Notes: generated from the sequence alone by a model not told the origin. Positions 28,151 to 37,618 are shown, counted from the first letter of the stretch. The stretch is 64,000 nucleotides of DNA from Pseudomonas panipatensis (GCF_900099785.1 NZ_FNDS01000002.1:682001-746000), one strand, 5' to 3'. A program made the numbers and translations.

Positions 28151-29005
28151 ATGAAAAACAAAACAAACTCTACAACAAAAAATTCCCCACAACACAATTC
28201 AAGAAAAACAAATAAGAAGAGTAGCCGGTTAAATTTCTCGGCCAACACCATCAAGCAGATAGCATTTGAAGCACATCTTTTTTGTTCCAACCCCACATGT
28301 TGCAGGTTCACTTCCTACGCAACCTCTAATGGAAAGGCTAGAGCAATCGCCGAAGCGGCCCATATCAATGCAGCAAGCCCAACTGGCCCACGACCAAACG
28401 CAGGGCTAACTGAGGAGGATCTTAAGTCAGCGGCCAACGGTATTTGGCTGTGCAAAATCTGCCATGACAAAGTTGATGATGACCCTAGATTTTACACAGA
28501 AACAAAACTTCGCAACTGGAAGGAGGAACATTCAAAATTCGTCAAGCAGCTAGTTGGAAAGGACTTCGATCTAGTGCACTTTGAGCTATATGCTCGCAGC
28601 CGTAATGTAGCTCAAAGCATTAGTATTCTTGGTTTCTTCGAAGGGAAGCGAGTCTTTTTTGAAGCCTTGGATGTCGAGCATCCAGGTCAGGTGTTAGAGT
28701 CGCTCATTGAAATCCGCTCACGAATTAATAACGCACTCGGACAAATGAAGCAGGAAGAGTCGGCTTCGGAAGCCCTTCGTGAAATTAATAAGAAAATTCG
28801 GAAATTCCTAACAGCCCACCCCAGACTCAACGAGCTAAAGTGCGACGGTAGCGACCCAAATTTTCATAACTTCTGCAATGAACTCCAAAATCTACGCACA
28901 GACCTTCTGCCAATGGTAGTAGAAATGGCTGAAAGCTTAGAATACACCTTGAGCCCTGAGTTAATAGGTGAGCATAAAAGGCTGCAAACCTCTAAACAAG
29001 TTTAA
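28151..29005 (+). CDS. HNH-nuclease-like protein
   Basis: 284 residues. A lysine/asparagine-rich N-terminus (1-28) is followed by an HNH-type zinc-finger domain: C45-x4-C50, then EAAHINAASPTGPR with His71, NGIWLC with Asn96, and C101-x2-C104-His105. The 'AEAAHI..A...GPR ... NGIWLC..CH..ID' pattern belongs to HNH domains found as nuclease effectors in several bacterial defence loci. The C-terminal 150 residues are helical and unassigned. Codon use is AT-rich compared with the catabolic genes, a sign of transfer. No good ribosome site is visible at this ATG, so the start is uncertain. It is likely the effector partner of the neighbouring genes. Confidence 0.75.
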   Translation: MKNKTNSTTKNSPQHNSRKTNKKSSRLNFSANTIKQIAFEAHLFCSNPTCCRFTSYATSNGKARAIAEAAHINAASPTGPRPNAGLTEEDLKSAANGIWLCKICHDKVDDDPRFYTETKLRNWKEEHSKFVKQLVGKDFDLVHFELYARSRNVAQSISILGFFEGKRVFFEALDVEHPGQVLESLIEIRSRINNALGQMKQEESASEALREINKKIRKFLTAHPRLNELKCDGSDPNFHNFCNELQNLRTDLLPMVVEMAESLEYTLSPELIGEHKRLQTSKQV

Positions 29006-29029
29006 TGCAACTGCTTAGAGAGGTTTCCG

Positions 29030-29170
29030 ATATGTCTCGCTAACGCAATCCTCACGATGGGGCGAGCATGTAGAGTGTAAATAGAACTGTACCGCTGAAG
29101 CGTTCTCTTACCTGACGACTTAGGTTATAGCGGTACCCAGTTCATTCGTGAACTGAAAATTTTAATTTTT
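29030..29170 (+). ncRNA. Structured leader with alternative hairpins (candidate attenuator)
   Basis: Between the HNH and methyltransferase-like genes there are (i) ATGTCTCGC paired with GCGAGCAT (29032-29070); (ii) GTACCGCT/AGCGGTAC (29089-29096 / 29129-29136) enclosing ACCTGA-CGAC-TTAGGT; and (iii) a perfect hairpin CAGTTCA-TTCG-TGAACTG (29138-29155) followed by an A4T4AAT5 run. GAACTG at 29084-29089 can extend stem (ii) by pairing with CAGTTC at 29138-29143, the 5' arm of hairpin (iii), so the two structures exclude each other. That is the logic of an antiterminator/terminator switch, or of a separate small RNA ending at (iii). Confidence 0.45.
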
Positions 29171-29253
29171 CAACCCTAGCTTTAAGCGCGCGAGCCTTTG
29201 ATTTTGGGGCTGGGGACTCTTAAGTTATTTAAAACATCGAAAGGATATGATGA

Positions 29254-30909
29254 ATGAATAAGAGAAGCTCGACTTCTTACAGGCAGCCAACAAAAACCAT
29301 AGCTCGGACTTTGGCGCTGACGCATGCTGTCAAACTTCTAACCACTCGCAGGCAAAAGGCAGCTATAGCCGCAAAGTCTTATGTGCGTAAAGCAAGAGAT
29401 CTTTGTAGCACTCTAAATTATGGCGAATATAAATTAGTCGCCACTCATTGCCTGGATCGTGATGTGAAGGCATGGGAGGACTTTCGAACCTCTGTAGTAG
29501 GCCGATTAAACGCGAGAGATCTAACAATCGCCTACCTCGCGGGCCCCGAGCCCACGAACGACATAATGACCTTGCTTGATTTAGGAGTGCGAGCTGAGAA
29601 CATCTGGGCCTTTGAGGTTTCAGATGTAGAATTTGAAAGAGCTATCAAGGATGTTCGTGACAGCAATATTAGAGGAATTAAACTAATAAAAATGAAGATG
29701 GAGGAGTATTTTGCGGCCACTCCTCGACGTTTTGATGTGATTTATTTTGATGCTTGCGCCACCTTCCCTAGCAATGAAAAAAAGACACTTCAAGTTGTAT
29801 CTTCAATATTTAGGAATTCAGCGCTAAATCCTTTGGGGGTACTTATAACAAATTTCAGCGCGCCCGACAAAAACAATGAGTTAGACCTTAAAAATTACTC
29901 ACACCTTATTGCATCTTACCTATATCCAAAGCGAACTCTTGACGCGAGATCCGGTAAAATATTTTATGCTGGCTGCAGTGCGGAGGAGCATGGAATGTCG
30001 GTCTCTGAGACGACTATGCATAGCCTTGCCGAGGATGACCCTGCTGAATCAGATGGCGAAAATGACTTAGATTCTGAATATTTGTTTGACAAGGTGGCGT
30101 CTAACTTTGATTTTTACTATGGATCCTATATAACTCGCCAGATAATGGATATTGGGGCAATAACTGCCCCAACCGAGAGACTCATTAGCAGCAAGCTGTG
30201 GGATAACATGTTTGTGCGACGGGAGGATCTTGCAGTCTCTTCTAGAAAATATTTCTTGAATGATGAGTTCAGCTACATTCATGAAGGTGGAAATTTCTCG
30301 CTGCTAAGGACTATTGACTTTCTTGATATCCACAAAGATAAGAAAATCCCATATCCAGATAGTGCACGAACATTTTTCCGCCGCTGGATGAATCAATTGA
30401 TAGAGACCAACGGAGACGAAAATAGAGGCGTAGAAACTATTCTCGCCTTCTATGCTTGCAAAGATGACAGAAGTTTGTGGAGGGCAGGAATGCTCGATGT
30501 GCGAGACTTCAAATATCGTTTGGAAATGCCACAACTTTGCGATGTGCCTACTGAGGAATTAGGATTTTATCCGGTATTTGCGCAGTTTTCATATCCGGCA
30601 CATTTGAATGTTAAAGAAGCCAAGCGATTTACCTATGTCGCTGACGGCAAGAAGAATAGAATGTTTCTTGACGTTCTTCCCTTCGATGAGTGTAGATATA
30701 TCTATGACTGGCTCTCTTCCGGCCACTTGGTCGCTGGTGATCTAGAGGTAATGTCTACCCAGTTAACTTTCAGACTTGCACTGGATGCCCTGGTGAAAAA
30801 CAACCACAACTATCAAGATGACTTTTTGTATGGAGGGCATGCGCTGCCCATCAATTTAATTGAAGAAGGTTCCTTAAAAAAGCGTATCGATCTGAACGGT
30901 AATTCTTGA
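29254..30909 (+). CDS. Protein with SAM-methyltransferase-like N-terminal fold
   Basis: 551 residues, AT-rich codon use. Residues 88-175 look like a Rossmann methyltransferase core: LTIAYLAGPEP (motif I region, about 90-100), an acidic end of strand 2 in IWAFEVSD (117-124), and RFDVIYFDACATF (159-171) as motif IV-like. The motif I glycines are atypical (no GxGxG), so SAM binding is uncertain. The C-terminal 370 residues show no motif I recognise. AAAGGA lies nine bases before the ATG. It follows the structured leader and the HNH gene on the same strand, which suggests one functional module. It could be a DNA/RNA methyltransferase-like sensor or an antitoxin-like partner. Confidence 0.6.
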   Translation: MNKRSSTSYRQPTKTIARTLALTHAVKLLTTRRQKAAIAAKSYVRKARDLCSTLNYGEYKLVATHCLDRDVKAWEDFRTSVVGRLNARDLTIAYLAGPEPTNDIMTLLDLGVRAENIWAFEVSDVEFERAIKDVRDSNIRGIKLIKMKMEEYFAATPRRFDVIYFDACATFPSNEKKTLQVVSSIFRNSALNPLGVLITNFSAPDKNNELDLKNYSHLIASYLYPKRTLDARSGKIFYAGCSAEEHGMSVSETTMHSLAEDDPAESDGENDLDSEYLFDKVASNFDFYYGSYITRQIMDIGAITAPTERLISSKLWDNMFVRREDLAVSSRKYFLNDEFSYIHEGGNFSLLRTIDFLDIHKDKKIPYPDSARTFFRRWMNQLIETNGDENRGVETILAFYACKDDRSLWRAGMLDVRDFKYRLEMPQLCDVPTEELGFYPVFAQFSYPAHLNVKEAKRFTYVADGKKNRMFLDVLPFDECRYIYDWLSSGHLVAGDLEVMSTQLTFRLALDALVKNNHNYQDDFLYGGHALPINLIEEGSLKKRIDLNGNS

Positions 30910-30936
30910 AGCCAACTGAAAATCTAATGAAAAACT

Positions 30937-30967
30937 CCTGCCTGAGGCTCAATGAAATTCAGGTAGG
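30937..30967 (-). terminator. Hairpin terminator for minus-strand transcripts
   Basis: CCTGCCTGA (30937-30945) pairs with TCAGGTAGG (30959-30967), with one wobble. On the minus strand the hairpin is followed by AGTTTTT, as in a rho-independent terminator. It may also fold in transcripts of the methyltransferase-like gene, whose stop is 28 bases away, but the plus-strand 3' side has no T-run. Confidence 0.5.
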
Positions 30968-31140
30968 AAATTCGCCTTAGATCTCGCACAAATCGTTTCT
31001 CGGGGTGTTTATTGCTTTAGCGCGAAGATTTTATTCCGGTCTTCGCTTACCAAATAACAGTCAGCCTGCTCTATATGACGTTAATTAAATCGAAGCGCTG
31101 CCACTTTAACCAACATTCAATGGCCGCTACTGGCCGATCT

Positions 31141-31160
31141 CTGCCTGTCGCGACCGACAG
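31141..31160. repeat. Extragenic palindrome relative, right of the accessory genes
   Basis: CTGCCTGTCGCGACCGACAG contains the stem CTGTCG-CGAC-CGACAG. The preceding GGCCGATCT and the unit itself resemble, in diverged form, the palindrome at 23785-23804. The pair brackets the KAP/HNH/methyltransferase block. Confidence 0.45.
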
Positions 31161-31198
31161 CAAGCGCCCCGTAGCGAACAGATTTTGGCTCAGGGATA

Positions 31199-31549
31199 TC
31201 AATGAAATGGGGATGGAAGCCGGGACGCTACTTCACTCCAGCAGCGGCTGATTTCTGCGGCAACACTGCCAGCGCTCGCCGGAGGGGGAGCCCCTTCACA
31301 CACATTGAGATGTTTCAGTAGCCAATCGTCCGTCCATCCTACCCACTCGCCCGCAACGCTTCGCAAGTTAGACTCAAGGACTGGAAAAACCTCTCCCCAC
31401 AGGATGGTTTGAATCTCTTCCGGCGAATATTTGCTGTCCATGATGGCCTGCGCCACGTAGGCGAAAGTCCTGTCATCGATTTCGGTATCGAGGAACAGCT
31501 CGGAAAGGGCTTGCCATACTTTCAGGCGTCTTTGGTCAATCGTGCGCAC
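31199..31549 (-). CDS. DUF7079-family small protein
   Basis: 116 residues. VWQALSELFLDTEIDDRTFAYVAQAIMDS and LWGEVFPVLESNLRSVAGEW match the DUF7079 family of short bacterial proteins as I recall it. There is no signal peptide or membrane helix. The family is often found near toxin/immunity or mobile loci but has no assigned function. The ATG at 31547-31549 gives the family's usual N-terminus. The gene faces the low-GC block, separated by the hairpin at 30937. Confidence 0.6.
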   Translation of the reverse strand: MRTIDQRRLKVWQALSELFLDTEIDDRTFAYVAQAIMDSKYSPEEIQTILWGEVFPVLESNLRSVAGEWVGWTDDWLLKHLNVCEGAPPPASAGSVAAEISRCWSEVASRLPSPFH

Positions 31550-31721
31550 GACTCGCTCTCAAATGGATGCTTCTTAGGCAAGAGACAGAGTATCTGAAGG
31601 AACTGGACGAGTCCGGCGCGAGAGTCTGCTTCTGGCCAATTTCTACCTGATGCAACTGGCCGCATAGGGCCCCCACTCCACCACCACAAGAACACCCAAA
31701 CAGCGAATAACCCAAACGCGG

Positions 31722-32210
31722 TCATTCGCCCCGCATTCGCCACCAGCCGCGCCCACCGCGACGTTCCTCGCGCATCAGTTGCGGCATCTGCGTCAGTGCT
31801 ATCCACAATTGGCCTTGCCAATCCAGCAGGGTGACGGGTCTGCCCTCGCCTTTTGCCAGCAGGCGGCGGGGGCTGTCGGTGGCCAGCAGTGCCTGGTCGC
31901 GCAGGGCGGGGAGTACTTCGCCGGTCAGCCATTGGCGCAGTTCGCGGTGTTCGGGATTGCGGTAGCGCTGCAGGACGTGGAAGGTGCCGAAGTCGTTGAT
32001 CACCCAGACCGTTTCTTCGCCGGTGGCGGTGATGAGCCGCACCTGGCGGCGCAGGTCGTCGTCGAGGCGGTGGATCACGAAGGGTTCGACGCGCTCGCGG
32101 ATGAGGTAGCCGAGTTCGCGGGCGACCAGCCAGGGCTGGTTGTCGATGAGGATGCCGCGCAGGGAGCGGTGGTAGCGGAGGAATACGGTGGGCTCGAAAA
32201 CTTCTTCCAT
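31722..32210 (-). CDS. BRO-N domain protein (phage antirepressor-like)
   Basis: 162 residues. The N-terminal 100 residues (LRGILIDNQPWLVARELGY, VWVINDFGTFHVLQRYRNPEHRELRQWLTGEVLPALR) form a BRO-N domain, the DNA-binding domain of phage antirepressors. The short C-terminal tail is unassigned. The start ATG 32208-32210 has an AGAGG ribosome site. That site lies inside a 6-bp hairpin (CCTCTG/CAGAGG, 32217-32238), so translation may be gated by RNA structure. The upstream C4-like RNA fits the known link of C4 with antirepressor genes in P1-type phages. It is probably a phage- or satellite-derived regulator kept in the chromosome. Confidence 0.75.
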   Translation of the reverse strand: MEEVFEPTVFLRYHRSLRGILIDNQPWLVARELGYLIRERVEPFVIHRLDDDLRRQVRLITATGEETVWVINDFGTFHVLQRYRNPEHRELRQWLTGEVLPALRDQALLATDSPRRLLAKGEGRPVTLLDWQGQLWIALTQMPQLMREERRGGRGWWRMRGE

Positions 32211-32216
32211 GGTGAA

Positions 32217-32238
32217 CCTCTGAGAACTGATCCAGAGG
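32217..32238 (-). promoter_or_regulatory. Hairpin sequestering the BRO-N ribosome site
   Basis: On the minus strand CCTCTG-N10-CAGAGG folds so that the AGAGG ribosome-binding sequence six bases before the ATG at 32210 is paired. Opening by an RNA or protein partner would be needed for efficient initiation. Confidence 0.45.
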
Positions 32239-32261
32239 CCACGCTCCCGTCGCCGAACGGA

Positions 32262-32442
32262 AGGGTGGCGGAACCGCGCAAGGTTGGCGAACCGGCACAA
32301 TTAACCGGCAGACCCGAAGGTCTCCCCGCGCGGCCCGCCATAGAAAAACTCTGCGCCGCAAAAGATGCGGTGCAGAGTTCAGGCGCAGTCGCGCAATTGT
32401 GCCGGGTCGCCAAACCCGTTCCCCTGTCGCTTTCACAGGGGC
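32262..32442 (-). ncRNA. C4-antisense-RNA-like structured leader
   Basis: The minus strand carries nested inverted repeats: CCCCTGT/ACAGGGG (32421-32441); a long stem closing on AATTGTGCC/GGCACAATT (32395-32403 / 32294-32302) extended by CGCC/GGCG pairs; AACTCTGC...GCAGAGTT with a GC-rich inner stem (32347-32379); and AGACC-TTCG-GGTCT (32110-type tetraloop hairpin at 32310-32323). The run TATGGCGGG...GGAGACCTTCGGGTCTGCC and the closing CCGCCACCC resemble the C4 antisense RNA family, which controls antirepressor genes in P1/P7 and P4-like elements. It lies just upstream of the BRO-N gene, as expected. The family assignment is from memory. Confidence 0.6.
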
Positions 32443-32448
32443 GTCGTG

Positions 32449-32477
32449 AGGGTAGGGAGAAGCACGATTGGGGTCAA
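32449..32477 (-). promoter_or_regulatory. Sigma70-type promoter for the C4-like RNA / BRO-N transcript
   Basis: TTGACC (-35, 32477-32472), 17 bases, then TACCCT (-10, 32454-32449). The predicted transcript starts near 32442, at the first hairpin of the C4-like RNA, which supports the assignment. Confidence 0.5.
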
Positions 32478-32717
32478 GCCATCCGACGTCGCACCCGGGT
32501 GGCGATGTGCGCGGCGATACGCCGCGCGCCCTCCTCCCGCCGACGCCATGGCCAACCCTGGCGAATTCGACGCCGCCTGGCTCAATCCCGAGCCGGGTCC
32601 GGCTGCTTTGCGGCCCTGAACTAGACTTTCCTGCGAGCGCAACTTTCACCGCCAGGTCGGCTTTCAGGCTGGCTGCTTCAGGGCTTGGGCATTCATTCAA
32701 TCACCAGGAAATCCGGC

Positions 32718-33419
32718 ATGACGAAACAGCAGGATAAGATCGAGTCTGACGAGGATCTGGCTCAGTTGGTGATAGGCCTGGGGCCCTGTACCTTTCTCTT
32801 GCTGCTTCTGCTCGGCCTGATCCTTCTGATGCCCTTTCTCGAAGAGGGAATATTTGCCCGCACGCTGCTTGGCATCCTGTTTTCAATCATTCTGCTGGTG
32901 GGCGCCTTCGCCACCCGGCAGACGCGCTGGGGGTTCCTCTTCAAAGTGGGCCTGGCGTTGCTCGGGGTGGGCTTTCAATGGACGGCCTTGTGGACCCAGA
33001 GCATGGCCCTGCTGCATGTCGCCGGGTTGGTCTATGTGACCTCGCTGGCAGTCTCGTTCAGCGGCGTGCTTCGCTACATTCTCAAACGCGGCACCATCAC
33101 GGCCGACAAGCTGCATGGGGCGCTCGCGGGTTACATCATGCTGGCCTTCGTCTGGTCCTTCATCTACGCGCTGATCGAGTTTTCCAGCGCCGGCTCGTTC
33201 GGCCCCGGCCGCCTCGATTTCACGCAGACGGGCACGCTCTTCAAGCTGATCTATTTCAGTTTCACGACGCTCACGACCACCGGTTACGGCGATGTCATTC
33301 CACTGACCAATCATGCCCGCTCACTGGTGATGGTCGAGGAGTTTTCGGGGGTCTTTTACGTGGGCGTTCTGATCGCTCGGCTGGCCGGCCTTTATCCGGC
33401 GAATGTGACCAAGGCGTAG
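32718..33419 (+). CDS. Two-pore-type potassium channel family protein
   Basis: 233 residues with about six hydrophobic segments. Between the last two lies the pore signature FTTLTTTGYGDVIPL, the K+ selectivity filter of the ion-channel-2 family. The N-terminal four helices are unlike classical two-helix channels and are typical of short bacterial 'ion channel family' proteins. ATG 32718 is chosen over an upstream in-frame ATG because AGGAA lies seven bases before it. Its stop codon is inside the long palindrome at 33414-33452. It has no evident link to the steroid genes. Confidence 0.8.
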   Translation: MTKQQDKIESDEDLAQLVIGLGPCTFLLLLLLGLILLMPFLEEGIFARTLLGILFSIILLVGAFATRQTRWGFLFKVGLALLGVGFQWTALWTQSMALLHVAGLVYVTSLAVSFSGVLRYILKRGTITADKLHGALAGYIMLAFVWSFIYALIEFSSAGSFGPGRLDFTQTGTLFKLIYFSFTTLTTTGYGDVIPLTNHARSLVMVEEFSGVFYVGVLIARLAGLYPANVTKA

Positions 33420-33452
33420 GGCGTATAGCCCAGAGGGTTATACGCCCTACGC
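33414..33452. terminator. Long palindrome / terminator after the channel gene
   Basis: GCGTAGGGCGTATA (33414-33427) is matched exactly by TATACGCCCTACGC (33439-33452), and AGCCC/GGGT extends the stem. It overlaps the stop codon of the channel gene and lies between convergent genes, so it can act in both directions. 'TAGGGCGTATAAC' palindromes are recurrent extragenic elements in Pseudomonas. Confidence 0.6.
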
Positions 33453-33489
33453 AGCGCCTAGCGTGGGTGAACGGGGGCCGGCAGCCCTG

Positions 33490-35054
33490 TCATGCCCGTT
33501 CGCGCAGGGCGCCCTTGTGCACCTTGCCGGAGGCGTTCAGCGGCAGCGTTTCGACGATCTCGACGCTGCGCGGCACCTTGTAGTTGGCCATCTGCTCGCG
33601 GCTCCAGGCGATCAGTCCGTCCGCCGTCAGGCTGTGCCCGGGACGCAGGATCACGTAGGCCTTGCCGACTTCGCCCTGGCGCTCGTCGGGCACGCCGATC
33701 ACCGCCGCCTGGGCGACCGCCGGGTGCTCCATCAGCAGGCGCTCCACCTCCGCCGGGTAGCAGTTGAAGCCGCCGACGATGAACATGTCCTTGAGCCGGT
33801 CGGTGATGCGCAGGTAGCCGCGTTCGTCGAGCACGCCGACATCCCCTGTGTGCAGCCAACCTTCGGCGTCCACCGCCTCGCGGGTGGCGTCCGGGTCATC
33901 GAAGTAGCCCTGCATCAGGTTGTAGCCGCGGATCAGCACTTCGCCGGGCTGGCCGACCGGCTGCGGGTTGCCTTGGGCGTCCACGCAGCGCACTTCGATG
34001 TCGTCCAGCGGCCGGCCGCAGGTGCTGGCCACGGTGCGCGGGTCGTCGCCCGGCCGGCAGACGGTGGCCAGGCCGCAGCATTCGGTCAGGCCGTAGGCGG
34101 TGACCACGCTCGCGAAGCCCAGTTCGCTGCCCATGCGCTGGACCAGGATCGGCGGCACCGATGCGGCGCCAGTGACGGCCACGCGCAGCGAGGAGAGGTC
34201 GAAGTCGCCGCGCCGGGGGTGGTCGAGCATGGCCGAGTAGAGCGCCGGCGGTCCGGGCAGGAAGCTGACCCGGTCGCGCTCGACCCGGCCGAGCACGGTT
34301 TCGGCATCGAAGGTGCGCTGCGGCAGGATGGTCGCGCCACGGATCAGCGCGGCGAGCCAGCCGGCCTTGAAGCCGAAGGCGTGGAAGAACGGGTTGACGA
34401 TGAGGTAGCGGTCGCCGGCTTGCAGGCCGACGATTTCGCTCCAGTTCTCGAACAGGCGCAGGTTCTGCCCGTGGGCGCAGAGCACGCCCTTGGGGTAGCC
34501 GGTGGTGCCGGAGGTGAACATCAGGTCGCTGAGGCTGTCGCCGTCGAGGGCGGCGATGCGCTGGTCGAGCGCGGCCTCGGGGACCTCGGCGGCGCGGGCG
34601 AGGAACGCCGCCCAGTCGCCGTCGCCGGCGCGCGCCTGTTCCAGGACCACGGTCTGCCCGAGGGCGTCGAGCGGGTGGCCAGCGAGCAGGTCGGGGTAAT
34701 AGCTGCCGAGGAACTCGCCCACGCTGAACAGCACCCGCGCGCCGCTGCGACGGAGGATATCGACGGCTTCGGCGGCCTTCAGGCGTGTGCTCAGGGGCAC
34801 CAGCACCGCGCCGGCCATCAGGCTGCCGAGCGCGGCGACCAGCCAGCGGTGGCCGTTCGGCGCCCAGATGGCCACCCGTTCGCCGGGGGCCAGGCCGAGG
34901 GCCAGCAGGGCTCGCCCGGCTTCGCGGCTGAGGCGTTCGAGTTCGGCATAGCTGAGCGTGAACTCGCCTTCGTCGACGGCGATGCGCTGTGCATGGCGAC
35001 GGGCGGACAGCGCCAGGGCGGCGGGAATGGTCCGCGGTAAGGCAGCGGCCAGGT

Positions 35055-35058
<4 letters not shown>
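33490..35058 (-). CDS. fadD3: Acyl-CoA synthetase, FadD3-like
   Basis: 522 residues of the AMP-forming ligase family. The P-loop [14 protein letters not shown] (about 181-194), the A5 motif [10 protein letters not shown], the A7 motif GWLHTGDVG and a C-terminal [10 protein letters not shown] with the catalytic lysine are intact. In steroid degraders FadD3 activates HIP, the C/D-ring propanoate left after ring A/B removal. This position, with kshA and SDRs upstream and ipd genes elsewhere in the window, fits. Its start overlaps the ene-reductase stop by four bases (ATGA). A different steroid acid substrate cannot be ruled out. Confidence 0.82.
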
Positions 35059-36175
<1,117 letters not shown>

Positions 36176-36176
<1 letters not shown>

Positions 36177-36802
36177 CAGCGAACCCTCACCCGCGGCGCG
36201 CTCGAACCACTGCGCATGCGTTCGAGGAAGGCGCCCAGCGGCGCCGGCTCGGCGACCTCCGGCAGGGCGCCGTCCGGCTTGTTGTTCCAGAAGGTTTTCC
36301 AGCTCGGCCAGAGTTCGTGCCAGGAGCCGTCGTAGGGTTCGCGGCCGGGCCAGCGCATTTTCTTCTCGCCGATCGGCGGCCGGTTCAGGTCGCTGGCGTA
36401 GAGGTAGCACGGCAGGCGCCGGCGGAAGTACCAGCGGCCATCGATGCGCTGGTAGTCGTCCCAGTAGAGCATCTGCATGATCACCCACTCGGGGCCGGCC
36501 TCGTGCTCGTTCTTCGAATAGACCACGCCGCTGGCGTTGTCGGCATCCTTGAACTCGATGATATGGCCGCCGATGTGGTGCGAGGTGGTGCTGAACTGCA
36601 GGCGCAAGGTGTCGTCGATCCAGGCCTTGAGGTGGGCGCGGCCGATCTGCTCCTTGCCCACCTTGACGTCCTCGGGGAACAGCCCGACCCAGGCGTCCAG
36701 GTCGCGCATATCCAGGGCCAGGGCGTACTTGGCCGGCAGCATGCGGATTTCCGCCAGCGACTCCAGGCGATCCAGCCGGGCCTCCAACGTCGGTTCACTC
36801 AT
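36176..36802 (-). CDS. NTF2/SnoaL-like protein (possible steroid dehydratase)
   Basis: 208 residues of the cystatin-like NTF2 fold: LESLAEIRMLPAKYALALDMRDLDAWVGLFPEDV, then HHIGGHIIEF and DDYQRIDGRWYFRRR. The size and the pattern of helix-LDARDxDxWxxLF-...-HHIGGH are reminiscent of the BaiE-type 7alpha-dehydratase branch. In an operon with SDRs and a steroid-acid ligase it may be a hydroxysteroid dehydratase or an isomerase. This is inference. It ends one base into the ene-reductase start. Confidence 0.7.
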
Positions 36803-36848
36803 GGTTGTCTCCTCGGGCGCTGCGCGACGCACAGCGCCCGCGTCAGGC

Positions 36849-37613
36849 TCAGCGTTGCGAGGAAATGTTGCCGCCATCCACGAGGATTTCCGCGGCATTG
36901 ATGTAACTGGCCTCGTCGGACAGCAGGAAGCGCACGACGCGCGCGACCTCTTCGGCGCGGCCGAGACGGCCGAGCAGGATGCGCCGCTCGAAGACGCCGG
37001 GGTTCGCCGCCACGATCGGCGCGATCATCGGCGTGAAGATCTGCCCCGGCGACACCGAGTTGACGCGGATGCCGTCGGCGCCCAGGGCGTCGGCCAGCGA
37101 GCGCACCAGCGACAGCAGGCCGCCCTTGGAGGCGCTATAGGCGGGAATCAGGCCGTTGCCGAGGGTGGCGTTGATCGAGGCGATGCCGACCACGGCGGAG
37201 CCGGGGTTGGCGCGCAGGTCGGGGAGCATGGCCTGCACCAGCAGGGCCATGGCGCGCAGGTTGAGGTCGAGCACGCGGTCCCAGCCGGCCACCGTGAGTT
37301 GCTCGAGGCCGCTCTGGTCGACCATCCCGGCGGCATGCACCAGGCCGCCCGGCGCGCCCAGTTCGGCGCGGGTACGCTGCAGCGCCGGGGCGATCGCCGC
37401 CGGGTCGCAGAGGTCGATGGCGATGCCCACGCACGGCACGCCGTGTTCCTCGGCCAGTCGCGCGGCGACCGCCTGGGCTTTGTCGGCTTGCAGGTCCCAG
37501 ATGGCGACCGGGCGGCCGACCGCGGCCAGCGCCGCCGCCGAGGCTTCGCCGATGCCGGAGGCGCCGCCGGTGACCAGGACCGGGCTGGCGGGTGAGTTCA
37601 ACAGGCTGTTCAT
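36849..37613 (-). CDS. SDR-family dehydrogenase
   Basis: 254 residues from the chosen start. TGGASGIG is the cofactor loop; VGIASINATLGNGLIPAYSASKGG carries the catalytic Ser/Tyr/Lys, and ILVDGG ends the fold. An alternative ATG three codons upstream (37622) overlaps the previous gene's stop as ATGA. The AAGAGG ribosome site is better placed for the 37613 start. It is probably a hydroxysteroid dehydrogenase in the kshA-fadD3 transcript. Position and stereospecificity are not predictable. Confidence 0.8.
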   Translation of the reverse strand: MNSLLNSPASPVLVTGGASGIGEASAAALAAVGRPVAIWDLQADKAQAVAARLAEEHGVPCVGIAIDLCDPAAIAPALQRTRAELGAPGGLVHAAGMVDQSGLEQLTVAGWDRVLDLNLRAMALLVQAMLPDLRANPGSAVVGIASINATLGNGLIPAYSASKGGLLSLVRSLADALGADGIRVNSVSPGQIFTPMIAPIVAANPGVFERRILLGRLGRAEEVARVVRFLLSDEASYINAAEILVDGGNISSQR

Positions 37614-37618
37614 GGGTT

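Noticed and set aside
27787-28215. 142-codon plus-strand frame between KAP and HNH genes
   Set aside because: Composition changes abruptly along the frame and it lies opposite a better protein-like minus-strand remnant.
29138-29155. Part of a tRNA or retron RNA gene
   Set aside because: No cloverleaf, no T-loop consensus and no reverse transcriptase gene nearby; the leader/attenuator reading fits better.
31779-32624. 281-codon plus-strand frame opposite the BRO-N gene and C4-like RNA
   Set aside because: Shadow of BRO-N on the other strand and crosses a highly structured RNA region.
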